A DNA stretch of 64,000 bases from Lobosporangium transversale (taxonomy: Eukaryota; Mortierellomycota; Mortierellomycetes; Mortierellales; Mortierellaceae). Shown here one piece after another: positions 22,111-34,505 of this stretch. A program made the translations under genes and the position numbers. Location of the stretch: positions 372,001 to 436,000 of the forward strand of contig NW_019028993.1 in NCBI RefSeq assembly GCF_002105155.1, written 5' to 3'. Position 1 is the stretch's first letter; each line of letters begins with the position of its first letter. Under the pieces are notes generated by a model. It did not search any database. It had not been told where the DNA came from and saw only the letters and a list, made by a program, of their open reading frames with translations.

Positions 22111-22180
22111 TCTGTTCTTACCTGTTCTTACCTGTTCTTACCTGTTCTTACCTGTTCTTACCTGTTCTTACCTGCTCTTA
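22111..22180. repeat. 10-bp tandem repeat, seven units
   Basis: Units of CCTGTTCTTA in exact register. The first unit begins with T and the last carries one substitution. Confidence 0.95.
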
Positions 22181-22631
22181 CCTATTTTATATGCTTACCT
22201 TATTTATTTATTTCATTATTGTTATTATCACTTTCTATTTACTAAAGTCGTAAGGATCCGTGGTTGTGTGCTAAGCAACATCACGGCCATGGCACGAGAC
22301 ATTACAAAAAAATCACAAGTCTTGAATAAATACGTTTTAAGCCCGTCCAAAAATGACCAGAGCTCGATGATGGGTTCCTTCAAACGCCATCCATGGCCTC
22401 CATGATATAACCAGGCTTCAATGATTGGCTTGTTCCACCCATTGGTACGCATGCATGATTAAATTGATTGGACACTTAAAGACGTTGAATATTTCTGTGC
22501 CATGAGTATGGCTATCAAGAGAATGAAATTATCATACGCACTCTTTTTTATTTCATTGGCAGTGCTGATATGTAATATAGTTGATCGGTTTCTTCTAAAT
22601 TGTTCAAAAGTCCAATCCATCTATGCGTTCC

Positions 22632-22730
22632 AAAAAATAAAAATAAAAATAAAAATAAAAATAAAAATAAAAATAAAAATAAAAATAAAAATAAAAATAA
22701 AAATAAAAATAAAAATAAAAATAAAAATAA
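22632..22730. repeat. AAAAAT hexanucleotide microsatellite
   Basis: About 99 bp of near-perfect AAAAAT units. The apparent KIKIK, NKNKN and YFYFY frames across it are artefacts of the repeat. Confidence 0.95.
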
Positions 22731-24932
22731 GGGACTTGCGCCAGTGGCGCACAGGCCAAGATGTTGGTACTTCTTTTGGGCTTAATCATTTAGTGCACCC
22801 CTTGGACTGTAAAACGGGCAAATTTACTCATTTAGCTTTCATCAACTCATGGCTAGGCCAGATCCAGTTTTCCGTGCTTTCTACGAGCAGGAAACAACCG
22901 GCTACTGGCATCTTATCGACCATATCAGGTCATAATTATGGTGGGTAGAAGCAATGCCGGTGCTCCGACCTACTCGATTTGCATGCTTAGGAAGCTAATA
23001 AAAAAGACTAAAATAATCAACCAGCAAAACTAATCAGAAAAAAAAAAAAGAAAAAAACCAGCAAAAGCCATTTATCAAGCCTATACTCATCACGATGCAC
23101 TACATCCATCTTTAAATAACCTCGGCTCCTCTGGACATCCCCCAACTTTGACCTTGTTCTATCCAGACTAAAGACAAGCAAAACATCAGTGGCTGTCTCT
23201 ATTATTCTCTACCTCCTTTCCGGCTCCTTTTTCACTAGAGGTACGTTACGAATCTCCATATTGATCTAAAAACGGCTGACATTCGAGATTTAGAAAATCG
23301 TTTGATTGCAGGCTCGAATCTTTGTCTCCAGCAGAGAATAGCATTAGGCCATTTTGTTAGGTGGTATTCATAGATTTCGCACTAGTGTACATTGTCACCG
23401 TAACAACCGCACCAGCTCCCTAGAATCAGTTCTACTACGGTTAAAATACAACCGCAGATGCATGGTGTATTTGATCGTGATGCGATTGGTGCCGGAAATA
23501 TTGGTGGGATGTGTCTCGCACATATACCATCTCGAATGCGGTCCGGAAAGCCCAAACCCAGTATGGCAGTAGCGAGAACTGCGAGGGGTTCCCTCATTAG
23601 CGCTGTTAAGCGCTCGAGGCAACAATGATTGGGAGACTGATTCTCCCTTCACAGAATTGTAAGTGAAACAATCATAGTTTTTGTATGCTTTGTATGCTCG
23701 AGCAATAGCCATCAATGTTTGAACTAACTTTGACTTGTTGTGTGTGCACTTCTGTTCCTTGCAGGGATCCTACCCAAGATGAGAGGTTTCAAACGTCAGT
23801 GGAAAAAGATGAAGCTATTACACTATCAACTGAGTGGTCATGACATTATATCGCTGTTGAACAATGGCATAGGCAATCTGTCTCCCTTTCAAGAAACACA
23901 GGATGAACCAACAGAAAAGGGTCGATTCGACACCCTCCGAGCATGTGCCTATCTATCGCTTTATGATATTTGCCAAGTACAGTGGTCATCATAAGTTGTT
24001 CAATAAATCTGAAATCCGGACATTCTCATTTCTCTTCTCTCTTTTGATCTTGTATGTCGACAATGTAGCTGCGGTAATGGATTCGGTCATCACCAGTGTC
24101 TCTTCTGCTGTAGTGTCAATAAAGCCTTTTCCTTGATAGACAACCAAGATGGATGCCAATTGTTGGCTCCTCATTGAAAGATATATGGAGTAAATTAACT
24201 CTGCTTTATTGGACAATTGTGCTAGTTGATTCGGTTATCCGTTTGGGAAAATGGATATGGTTCCAGAGACTCGTATAACATTGAGGACAGCTATGTTGTT
24301 ATAAATGTCAATCAAATCCAGACCGTTCGTTAAACGTAGGCTCTTAAGGACATGAACTAAGGATGAACTTGGCAGGATAGCTAATGATAAAATGAGAGGA
24401 GCCTTGCGCGGTGACTCTGTAAGAGTGTAGGGATAAAAAAAAATGTAAAGTTTTCTACAAAGACAACAGGCCTAAATGAAATTGCAGACTGCATTGGATC
24501 ATCTCCAGGTAGTGTCTCCTTCAGTCTTAGGCGGAGGGAGAGAGGGCTCTAAAGAGCCAGGCTAGGCAGTGCTATACAAGGTGTAGAAATGCCGTGTTTT
24601 GTATAAAGACTTTATCAACTAACACGGGCGCTTATACATCTGCTTTTTTGAAGCGTATTAAAAGTTAAAACATTGTTTTTTCCAGCGCAACCCTCCAGAC
24701 GCTCGTGATCCATTGCGCACGTGATCGGCGGAGCCAAAAAAAACACGATGTGTGCTCACACCTTCTCACGTTCATCCTCATGCATCTTTTTTTTTCTTTC
24801 TCTTTTATACACGACACTCTATTCCATTTGAATAATCAGCACACGACAGCCATCCTCTAACAGCCTTTATTGTTTCATTGTTTTTCTCCTTCTCCTTCTC
24901 AAGCCTCAAGTTCATATATTCCTTGAAGAACC

Positions 24933-26760
24933 ATGAAGAAAAAAGTAAATGCCTTTTTCTATCCCTCTTCTTCCTCCAAGAGAATAAAAATACATTATTG
25001 AAAAAAAGAAAAAGAAAAAGAAAAAAGCTTACACGAGGATGCATGTCTTTACTAAAAAAAAAAAAAAAAAAAAAAAAAAATGATTTTTAGGTGCTATTGA
25101 TGGGAAAGAGTGGGTCAGGCAAGACCTCCATGCGCTCCATCATTTTCTCAAATTATATTGCAAGAGACACTCGTCGTCTTGGTGCAACCAGTAAGGAAAC
25201 ATGCATACACGTAAAAAAAAAAAAAAAAAAAAAAGGGCATTCTAATGCATGTGCATATTTGTTCGTCTACATTTTTTTTTTGTTTTTTTTTTATGATTGC
25301 TACAGCTGTAACTAAGAAACTAAACATAATCAATTAACTGTTGTTTTTTTGATAGTTGATGTCGAGAATTCACACGTCCGCTTTCTTGGAAACTTGGTAT
25401 TGAACTTGTGGGATTGTGGAGGGTGAGTCAATTACAAATTGGAAAGAGAGCTTATTTTATGGCAAAGCAAAAAAAAGGTCAAAGATTTTTTTTTTTTCTT
25501 CAGCTTGCTTTTTTTCATCAAGTGTCAATCAATTGCATAAAAAAACTAATTGGCGTTCTTCTTATTATTATTAATATTTTTAAAAAAAAAAAAATTGTAC
25601 GACACAGTCAGGAGGCATTCATGGAAAATTACTTTGCATCGCAACGTGATCATATCTTTAAAAACGTCGAAGTGTTAATTTATGTCTTCGATGTGGAAAG
25701 CAGGGATGTTGAAAAGGATATGCATTATTATCAATCATGCTTGGAAGCCATCATGACCAATTCCAAAGATGCAAAGATCTTTTGTTTAATTCATAAGATG
25801 GATCTTGTACAGGAGGATCAACGTGATAAGATCTATAATGAACGTGTCCTCGAATTACAGACACGATCTTTGCCTCTTCAAGTGATACCCTTCAGGACTT
25901 CAATTTGGGATGAGACATTGTACAAGGTATATATCAGCTGCCAGCCTTAACGAGTATTACCAGGCACTATCATTTCATCATCAATAAGCTTTTTCATAAT
26001 CAATGGTTCTAATTTTTTTTTTTTTTTTTTTATTTAAAATTTTTTTTATCGTGCTCATAGGCATGGTCATCCATTGTGTATTCACTGATCCCAAATGTTC
26101 AACTTTTGGAGAGTCATTTGGACAACTTTTGTAGGATTTGTGAAGCGGATGAAATTGTCCTGTTTGAACGAATGACATTCTTGGTGATTGCACATTCCAC
26201 ACGTATTGATTATGGTGATGTGCATCGGTTTGAAAAAATCAGCAACATTATCAAGCAATTCAAGCTGTCGTGCTCGTATGTGTGCCCTCCTTTTTTTTTT
26301 TGTCTTCTTTATTTTTTGCTCGCCTTTTACAAAAAAAAAAAAAAGAAAAAGAAAAAGCTTTTGTGTGCAAATGGTCATTTAATCCAACATTGGCATGCTG
26401 TTTTAACACACCTTTTATTAATGTAATGGATGAATGATATTTTACAGTAGGACACAGGGTAGCTTCCAAAGCATGGAAGTACGACATTCCAACTTTGCAG
26501 GATTTATCGATTACTTGACAGGCAATACATATGTTATGGTTATCATGTCGGACCCAACTATCCGTAAGGCCCTTACTCCTTTAACACCTCTGAAATGGAA
26601 GTCTGATCTGATCACTCATATCCTAACCTTTTTTTTTTTTTTTTTTTTTTCCCCTTTTGGTTCATGGTTACCCTGAATAGAATCTGCTGCAACTCTTATG
26701 AACATCAGTGTTGCCAGAAAGCATTTTGAAAAATTGGAAGGAGCACAGTTCTCAAAGTAG
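24933..26760 (+). CDS. GTR1: Rag-family small GTPase Gtr1/RagA
   Basis: Seven exons: 24933-24944, 25091-25190, 25356-25422, 25608-25926, 26061-26275, 26448-26563, 26681-26760 (909 nt, 302 aa). Exon 1 is only 12 nt (MKKK) and is needed to start the P-loop exon. Motifs: GKSGSGKTS at 9-17, switch region [15 protein letters not shown], and HKMD as the base-recognition motif, in the Rag form. The C-terminal roadblock-like domain is present ([32 protein letters not shown]). Gtr1 pairs with Gtr2/RagC on the vacuole, where the EGO/Ragulator complex anchors it, and it signals amino-acid sufficiency to TORC1. Introns contain homopolymers up to 27 nt. Length agrees with yeast Gtr1 (310 aa). Confidence 0.95.
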
Positions 26761-27089
26761 ACGAAGCTCAATAAATATATATATAATTGTATCAATTGAT
26801 TTTTTTAAAGAGCGCGCAGCCTATGATATAATTTAAACAAACCTGTGCACGTGTTCAGCAATTCAATAAATATATATTTGTGTGTGTATAGAGTATTTTA
26901 TATGTTTATTTAATTCTACAAATTTTACAAACCACGACATTCTATCCATATGCAGACAACCTGTTGTTCTGGGTTTCTTTTTTTTTTTTTTTTCTTATTT
27001 CTTTTTACAATGTAATGGGAATGATGGGAAAGGAAGAAGAGGGTGAAATGATGATTATTATTACTCTTTTTTTTTTTTTTTTTTTTTTT
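26761..27089. other. Intergenic between convergent Gtr1 and acetyl-CoA synthetase
   Basis: 329 bp with two long T-runs and ATATAT stretches. Both transcripts end here; nothing else seen. Confidence 0.5.
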
Positions 27090-28786
27090 TTAAGCCTTGG
27101 CAACCTTGGCGATCAAAACTTCAACGACGCTAGGATCAGCCAAAGTGGAGATGTCGCCTAATGAATCAGCTTCACCAGCAATGATCTTGCGCAGAATACG
27201 GCGCATCAACTTGCCAGAACGAGTCTTTGGCAGATCCTCAACCAAGTAGATCTTCTTGGGAGCAGCAAATGGTCCGATGACCTTGCGGACCTGAAGAATC
27301 AGCTCCTTGGTGAGATCAGTGGAGTGTTGAGAGATACCGGGCTTCAAGCAGACAAAGGCATGAATACACTGGCCGGTGACATCATCCGGAGCGCCAATGA
27401 CGGCTGTCTCTGCAACGGAGTGATGCATGATCAATGCAGATTCAATCTCAGCAGTTGACAAACGATGTCCTGAAACGTTGATCACATCATCTACACGACC
27501 ACGAATCCAGATGTATCCATCGCCATCACGGGAGGCACCATCACCTGTAAAGTAAAAACCATGGTAGGGCTTCAAGTAAGTCTCCAAGTAACGTTGGTGG
27601 TTGCCGTAGACTGTGCGAGCCATTGAGGGCCAGGCTTTCTTGACAGCCAACACTCCTGTGACATCATTGCCGACAAGCTCCTTGCCAGTGACTGGATCCA
27701 AGATTGCGAGATCAATACCAAAGAAAGGAACAGTGGCGGAACCAGGCTTGGTGGGGATAGCTCCGGGGAGTGGTGTGACAATGTGTGAACCAGTCTCGGT
27801 CTGCCAGTAGGTGTCCACAATGGCGCAGCGTCCTTTACCGACCTTGTCATTGTACCAGTGCCAGGCCTCTGGGTTGATAGGCTCTCCAACGGTGCCGAGG
27901 ACACGGAGGCTGGAGAGATCATGTCCCTCGACCCATTCATCACCAAGGCGGCGGAGGGCACGAATGGCTGTAGGGGCAGTGTAGAACTGAGTGACCTTGT
28001 GCTTAGCGATCAATTCCCAGTAGCGAGCAGGGGTAGGGTATGTTGGGATCGACTCGAACAAGACTGTGGTTGCGCCCAAGGCCAGGGGTCCATACACAAT
28101 GTAAGAGTGACCAGTAATCCAGCCGACATCAGCCATGCAGGCAAAGATGTCATTAGGATGGTAGTCAAAAACATACTTGACAGTGGCAGCGGCCCCCAAG
28201 AGATAGCCAGCGGTGGTATGCAAGACACCCTTGGGCTGACCGGTCGAACCGGAGGTATAGAGAAGGAATAAAGGATCCTCAGAGCTCATGGGCTCTGGGG
28301 TAAGGTAAGTCATGCGCTTGGAGGTTTCCTCGTTCCACCAATAGTCACGACCAGGGGTCATGGGGACATCAGCACCAGTACGTTGGCAGACAATGACGGT
28401 CTCAACTGAAGGGCAGGCCTTGAGGGCCTCATCGACAATGCGCTTGGTCTCGATGGTCTTGCCTCCACGTTTACCCTGATCCGCAGTCAGGACCAAGCGG
28501 CAGCCGGCATCTTGGACACGGTCGCGGAGAGCCTCAGCAGAGAAACCGGCGAAAATGACAGAGTGAAGAGCACCGATACGGGCACAGGCCAAGAAAGCGA
28601 TAACGGCCTCGGGAATCATAGGCATGTAGATGGCTACAGTGTCTCCCTTCTTGATGCCACGGGCACGGAGAACACCAGCGAGCTGTGAGACATCGCGAAG
28701 AAGTGCACCATAGGTGATATTCTCGGATTGGTTGGGTTCATCAGCCTCATAAATAATGGCAACCTTAAAAAGAAAAAAGAAAAAAG

Positions 28787-28817
<31 letters not shown>

Positions 28818-29904
28818 AACAACAACAACCGAGGATAAAGTTAGAGATCAAGGCGATTGATTGTATCCTGATGATATGCTTTTAAATATGTCAATATAAA
28901 CATACTCTGTTTGGATCAGCAAAAGCATGACGATCAACACAGTTGTAGGAGGCGTTCAATTGACCATCAAGGAACCAGGCGGCATCACCATGTTCAAGTC
29001 CACCATGCTTGACGGTGGTGAAGGGCTTTGACCACGTGAGGAGCTCATTGGCCAGCTAAGACAAAAGGGAAGAGTATGAAATATTTTATCAAGATTAGTT
29101 TCTATTGAAAGAGACATTGAGGGGAGAAGGGGGTCATAGAGTATCGTAGGTCATAGAATATCATGGAATGGAAATAAGATGATTGGAGAAAGCAAATGTC
29201 AGGGAAATTGGCTTGGGCTCAAGTGAGCAAACGACTGGCCACAAGGAACCAGAAATCCAACATTTCAAGATCTGTGACCAATTGATAAGACCATTATTTA
29301 TCTATAGGACGTACAGCAGAACAAAAGGGGAGGGGAGAAAAAAAAACCATTGGGGAAAAGAAGGAAGATATCTCTCCTAGATCCATTTCCTCGATCCATT
29401 GTTCACATTAACAAGGAAGAAAAAAGAAAAAAAAAAAAAGAAAAAAAAAACTTTTCATTTCCCAAAAGAAATGGATACATCCACTTTGAGAAAACACACG
29501 GGTTTTGTTCGCCATTATCAAGCGAGATGAGCCTGGATAGCCTGCTTTGTGCTTTTTTTTTTTGTGAAGGACCAAATCCAGATTTGTAAATCTGCCAGCC
29601 AGGGGCTAGCAAGATATTAGTCCGCAAGCTTTCCAGTCATCTGCAATGCTTCCCAGGGGGGAGGGTTCTCTCATATCTTGATTACGCACGTATATACTGT
29701 GGCATTCTAAGAATCCCATGATTGATTGGGAATAACAAAATTGCCACTTTTTTATACCTTTCCAAAGAACTTTTCAGGATTCTCAATACTCTCGCGGTGC
29801 ATCTCCTTGTACTGCTCTACAGACTTGACATAGGGCTCAGGGCATTGGGATGCATCGTGGAGTCTGGCAGGGACGGGGTACAGGGTATTTTCTCCTTCGG
29901 ACAT
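27090..29904 (-). CDS. ACS1: Acetyl-CoA synthetase (AMP-forming)
   Basis: Exons complement(29758..29904), complement(28906..29055) and complement(27090..28763), all phase 0, 1,971 nt, 656 aa. The enzyme activates acetate with ATP and CoA to acetyl-CoA for the glyoxylate cycle, lipids and histone acetylation. Motifs: [17 protein letters not shown], the P-loop-like [21 protein letters not shown], the hinge/core [23 protein letters not shown] and ISVxGHR-like [13 protein letters not shown]. The conserved lysine lies in [10 protein letters not shown]. The first exon ([15 protein letters not shown]) and length match fungal Acs. The 702-bp first intron is long, and the second (142 bp) has a 30-nt T-run on the coding strand. 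Confidence 0.96.
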
Positions 29905-32900
29905 TTTTATTTACTTTCCTATAACAAGAATAATAATAATAAAGGGGACAACATTAATATCATTAGGAACAAACTTGCAAAGAAATGTTCACAACACCCA
30001 TCGCGATGGTTGTGAACTGCTCATTCACTCATTCGCTCAATTTGCTCATTCATGTTCATTCCTCGACAAACTTACCTTGACGTGTTTTTTTTTTTTTCTA
30101 TTTGAATGCGAGGATTAAAAGATTGTTTATATGTACAAGATATATAAGAAATAAAGAGAGTGAAGAGTGGAGAGAGGAGAGAGGAAAGATAAAGATGAGC
30201 TAGAGCACAAGAAAAGGAAAGAAAAGAAAAGAAGAAAGAAAAAAGAGAGAAGGTGAATGTTGTTGTGCCTCTTTTATACGACTGGCATTGGACCTCGATT
30301 GTTTTGGTCGTCTATAAGGATATATTCAATTCTATTGTTCAACCTTATATTGCGGTTGCAACAATTAACAATTATTTTTTCTTATGTATTATGTATATAC
30401 TTGACACATTTGTTTTATCTAAGCATTTCACAATCTCTATCTCCATCCCTCTTTCTCACCCGCAGATACAGACATTGCAATGTTGACCAACGCCTCATCT
30501 TTCTTCCCCTGCCACACACACACCCTTATCGTACGCACGTTAAAACAAACATAAAAATCGTTAGGCATATTTGATTGAGAAGAAAAAAAAATCTTCATTC
30601 CTTTCCTTATTCATATTCTCCATAAAACATCAAGCACCAGCTTCATCGGATTTCAATTCCGTCATCCTTTGTTCCTGATCTCAAGCCTATTCTGGCCTAG
30701 GGGGGGGGTCTCATCACAGGTTTCATTTGCTTCCTAAGAGCCCTTCATTCCCCAAAATGATTGTCATCACTACAAAGAAATTTTTTTTTAGTAACCGAGT
30801 TGGGAAACAATTGCTTAGAGGCAAATGTCCATTTTAATTTTTGATCCTCACCCCTCCACAACAAGCTATACATCCAAACAGTACTCCATTGATGTTGGTA
30901 TATAATAAGGGATATAAAACTCAACCTTATTATTCTATTTGCTATTATATTATATAGCCCGTTTCATTTGGTCGCGATACCTTATATTTTTTGAATACTT
31001 TCGAGTGTATTGGCAGCCAATTAGCTCGCTTGTTACGAGTATTGTTGCAAGTCCGTCACGTAGTGAGATGCCACCAGAACAATTCAATCATCGTTTTTAG
31101 ATTAAAAATATAAGGTATCGTGACCAAATAAAATTGGCGATATTTATAAAGCGATATTTTTTATATAATAGGAACCGACTTTCAATTAGAAAGGTGGAAG
31201 GATTCAATTCACTCGGCCATGTTGGATATTGTATTTATACAAATATATACATATAAAACTATAAATCATCACAACAACCTCTTTTCGCTGTTGGCGTTAA
31301 GCTTTTGCCTTTATGCCCCGATTTATCCTTTACCCATCCTCTCTTCTCCATCTCACATTTATACCTCTGTCGTAATGAGCAAAAAAAAAAATAGGAGATC
31401 GCGTACTCCAAGTGGTTACTCATTTTTCAGAAAGTGGGAAGGCAGGTCCATATTGAGTAAGAGAAGCGCTTTTTTTTTTTTTTTTTTTTTTTTTTAACCG
31501 GATCGGATAAAAACAAGTATGCGGTCCAGTCGGATCCAAAATAGAAAACTAAAGGGATTACATTACATTGTGAACAATAACATGTTCCTGATACCATGCG
31601 TCATCCAAGGTCCTTCTTTGTGGACAGATCTTTTTATTCATTCATTCCTTGCTTTGCATCGACATTCATCTTTGCTTCTTTCTTTTCACACTCCTCCACA
31701 TTCCCGATCTATCGTAGGTCTGGTTATTGATGTGTTTCTCCTTCTTGTGTCTCTCTGACTTGCTTTGTCTTATATATACATACATGCCCAGGGAATCAAT
31801 ACTTGCCCAATGGAGTACAAAGGAATGGGTCCATTATACACAATGTATATATTATAAAAAATAAATATTCAATATATTTATATATAATTAATATATTATT
31901 TACTATTGTTATCATTATTACTGGCCTGACTATAGTACAACATTGCCTTATCTTTAAACTTTGATCCTCTGAAGGCTCATCGTTCTGCATTATCTGTCAC
32001 TCACCCCATTGTCCATTGGCAGTCCAAATCCTTGATCCAGACTTTTTTTATATGTCTCGTGGTGGGAAGAGGGGTTTCTTTTTTTTTTTTAAAAAAAAAA
32101 GGGGGATGATCGGTTGGTAATCTCTATGGGGAGGGAAAAAAAAGAAAGAAAAGGATACATATTTATTGGATATATCGGACACAAGGGAAACCAGACAGGT
32201 ATGCCGCGTGGCTGGAGAGACACACTTTCCGTTTCATACGCTACAAAAGATAACCTTCATTCTATCGAATTTTGCAGCCTGTTATTCAAATCAAGGAACC
32301 AGGTTGTTACAGCATTGTCATTACAGCGCTAAATTAAATCTTTTCCTCACTTCAAGGGTTTGATCCTCTTTTTTCCTTTCGGATGTTTTTTTTTTTTTGA
32401 TTCTTCATTTGTCAATAAGCTTTGATGTGTGCCCAACTAGTAATGCACATCTTATCCTCCACATCCCCCACACCTTCACAGGCACATCCCCCATACGTCA
32501 GCCTATAGTCATAGGACTACAAACTCTCTTTTTTTTTTTTTTTTTTTTTTTTTTTCATTCGGAAAATTGGTTGTCAGGGCCATCAGAAGGCAAACACTGT
32601 TGTTAAATTCAATCTAAAATATAAGGTGGCTTTTCATTTCGTAGAAATGGCACTTGTCTTTTCACTCACCCTTCCTCTTCTCCACTCTCTGCTTCTCTGC
32701 TCTGTGCTCTGCACAATCCCCATGCGGCTGAAGGAAAAATTCTTTTTAAACTCTATAAACTAAAGTCATTGGTAGACTAGCCCATTGCGACACTTTTTTA
32801 TTTTTATGGTTTGCAATTAGGTTCACAGCCCACATTAAAATCTTTGTCTTGTAGTCAAGCAAACCCTTGAATAAAAAGATAGATATATAATGGACATCAT

Positions 32901-33091
32901 CATATGTGTGTGTTGTTGTTGCATTTGTGTATTGGCTGGCTTTTTTACGATTGGACAAAACGGCATTAGACCTAAGCAATTTATAGTCTAGACATTCGAT
33001 CTACCCGTGGAACCCTTAGAATGAAGGAAAAATAAATAACAGTAATAATAAAAGCTTGTTATTATTGTTGGCATAGCATAACAATATGAAT

Positions 33092-33122
<31 letters not shown>

Positions 33123-33336
33123 GTTTTTTTCGGATTACTTTTTTTGAGGTTGTTTGTTGTGGAGGAAATGAGATTTTCCTTTGGCGAAACGCGCATGTTG
33201 TGCATGAGTTTTGTGCTGTAGTACCACTTGTTGCACCCTTGTACAACTCAAAGCCCCGTGGTACATGTGCTAATATGAAAAAAAAGAGCTTTTTGTAGCC
33301 AGGAAAGAAAAAAAACAACCTTCATCAAGAATACCG

Positions 33337-33368
<32 letters not shown>

Positions 33369-34505
33369 TTTTCACCCCGTGGCTCATGCATGTATATACA
33401 ACAAGCTAATAGGTTCCCCTGCTCCTCCTCCTCCTCCTCTTCCCTAATTCGATACATTCGGAAATGAATAAGAGGTTAGCTATATACAACTACATGGCAC
33501 TCTCCTACACAATGATAAGAAGCGGATGATAACGGATTGAAAAGGAAAAATAAAAAACGCACTCCACTTGGAGGACCAAAGTGGTCTAATCGACAATATG
33601 ACGCGTGTATCTACGCGCCTTTTTTTTATAATCGCGCACACGGACACACCATCTCCTCCTGAATTAAGTTTTACTAAAAAGCTGGTGATACCCTTTGTCT
33701 CCACAATTAATTATTTCTTCCTCTCTACTTTGCTCATTCGTACCGTCCTCTTTTGTCGCCTATCTTTCCAAACACACACATATTACCACCATCACCACCA
33801 TAACCACCCAAGGTGATGAGGAACTATAAGAACATGCTATTCAGCAATATTGTCGATTATATGGGTTTGATCGAGTCCAAAGAAATGAGGTTTCAGTTAT
33901 GAGTTATCAGACAGCTTCCCACATCTCCGAGTCGACTTCTTTTGCAAGTTCAATCCCATTTAGAGAATCTCTCTATAAACCTTAAAGCACAGGTCAGAAT
34001 CAGATGTGACGTGACTTTGACAGGACCCTTTTGCTTTGCACGTTTGTAACATTCTCCCAGACAACCGATGAGGTCGTGCCCCAAAGACAAGATACTCGTA
34101 CCAACGTATTTGCATAGTTGTATATTCCATTGACTACGGATTCCATGTGAAAAAACGCGTACCACAAATACACAATGCAATACACAGACACACATTGCAC
34201 AGACGCGTTCTTCACTCCTCGAACCAAGAGAGAGGGAGGGGGAACACAATCTTAGGGGAACACAAGCAATTCGTGAGAGAAGTCTCGTTCGGCTCGCTTT
34301 ACGTTCTTGCATTTAACTCGCTCGCATTCATTTATACATTCACTCATTCAGCCATCCATTCATTTATTTCGTCGTCATTCATCTCTTTTACGAATTTCTC
34401 TCTCACTTTCTTTCTCTTCTGCTGCTTCTGTTTTCATTCATATACTGCCACACACATACTCTCCAGAGCTAAGGAAACAAAAAATATAAGTGTATATTAA
34501 GAGCC
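29905..34505. other. Gene desert between divergent ACS and ADHFE1
   Basis: 4.6 kb. It holds purine-rich ACS upstream sequence (about 30120-30250), a MITE-like element at 30957-31138, many A/T runs and a pyrimidine-rich ADHFE1 leader (about 34320-34480). A tiny candidate ORF begins at 31375. No RNA gene or intact coding gene recognised. Confidence 0.5.
30957..31138. mobile_element. MITE-like element with about 34-bp terminal inverted repeats
   Basis: Left end 30957-30990 and right end 31104-31138 are inverted copies sharing ATTTGGTC-CGATACCTTATATTTTT with a few mismatches further out. Total length is 182 bp with no coding capacity. A target-site duplication is not clear. It looks like a non-autonomous DNA transposon; the superfamily is not assigned. 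Confidence 0.6.

Larger units (their letters stand above)
21596..24932. other. Gene-poor intergenic region up to Gtr1
   Basis: About 3.3 kb. It holds simple repeats at 22111-22180 and 22632-22730 and A-runs near 21980. A possible decayed gene lies around 23100-24000, with short frames bounded by plausible splice sites but broken by stops and lacking a start codon. The last 300 bp should contain the Gtr1 promoter, with a CACGTG near 24719. No intact gene supported. Confidence 0.5.

Noticed and set aside
22600-22789. KIKIK, NKNKN and YFYFY repeat proteins
   Set aside because: All are translations of one AAAAAT microsatellite in different frames.
23281-23345. tRNA-like T-loop (GGCTCGAATC)
   Set aside because: No matching acceptor stem, anticodon stem or D-loop around it.
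27572-28271. Long ORFs antisense or out of frame within acetyl-CoA synthetase
   Set aside because: Shadows of a strongly conserved coding exon with biased codon use.
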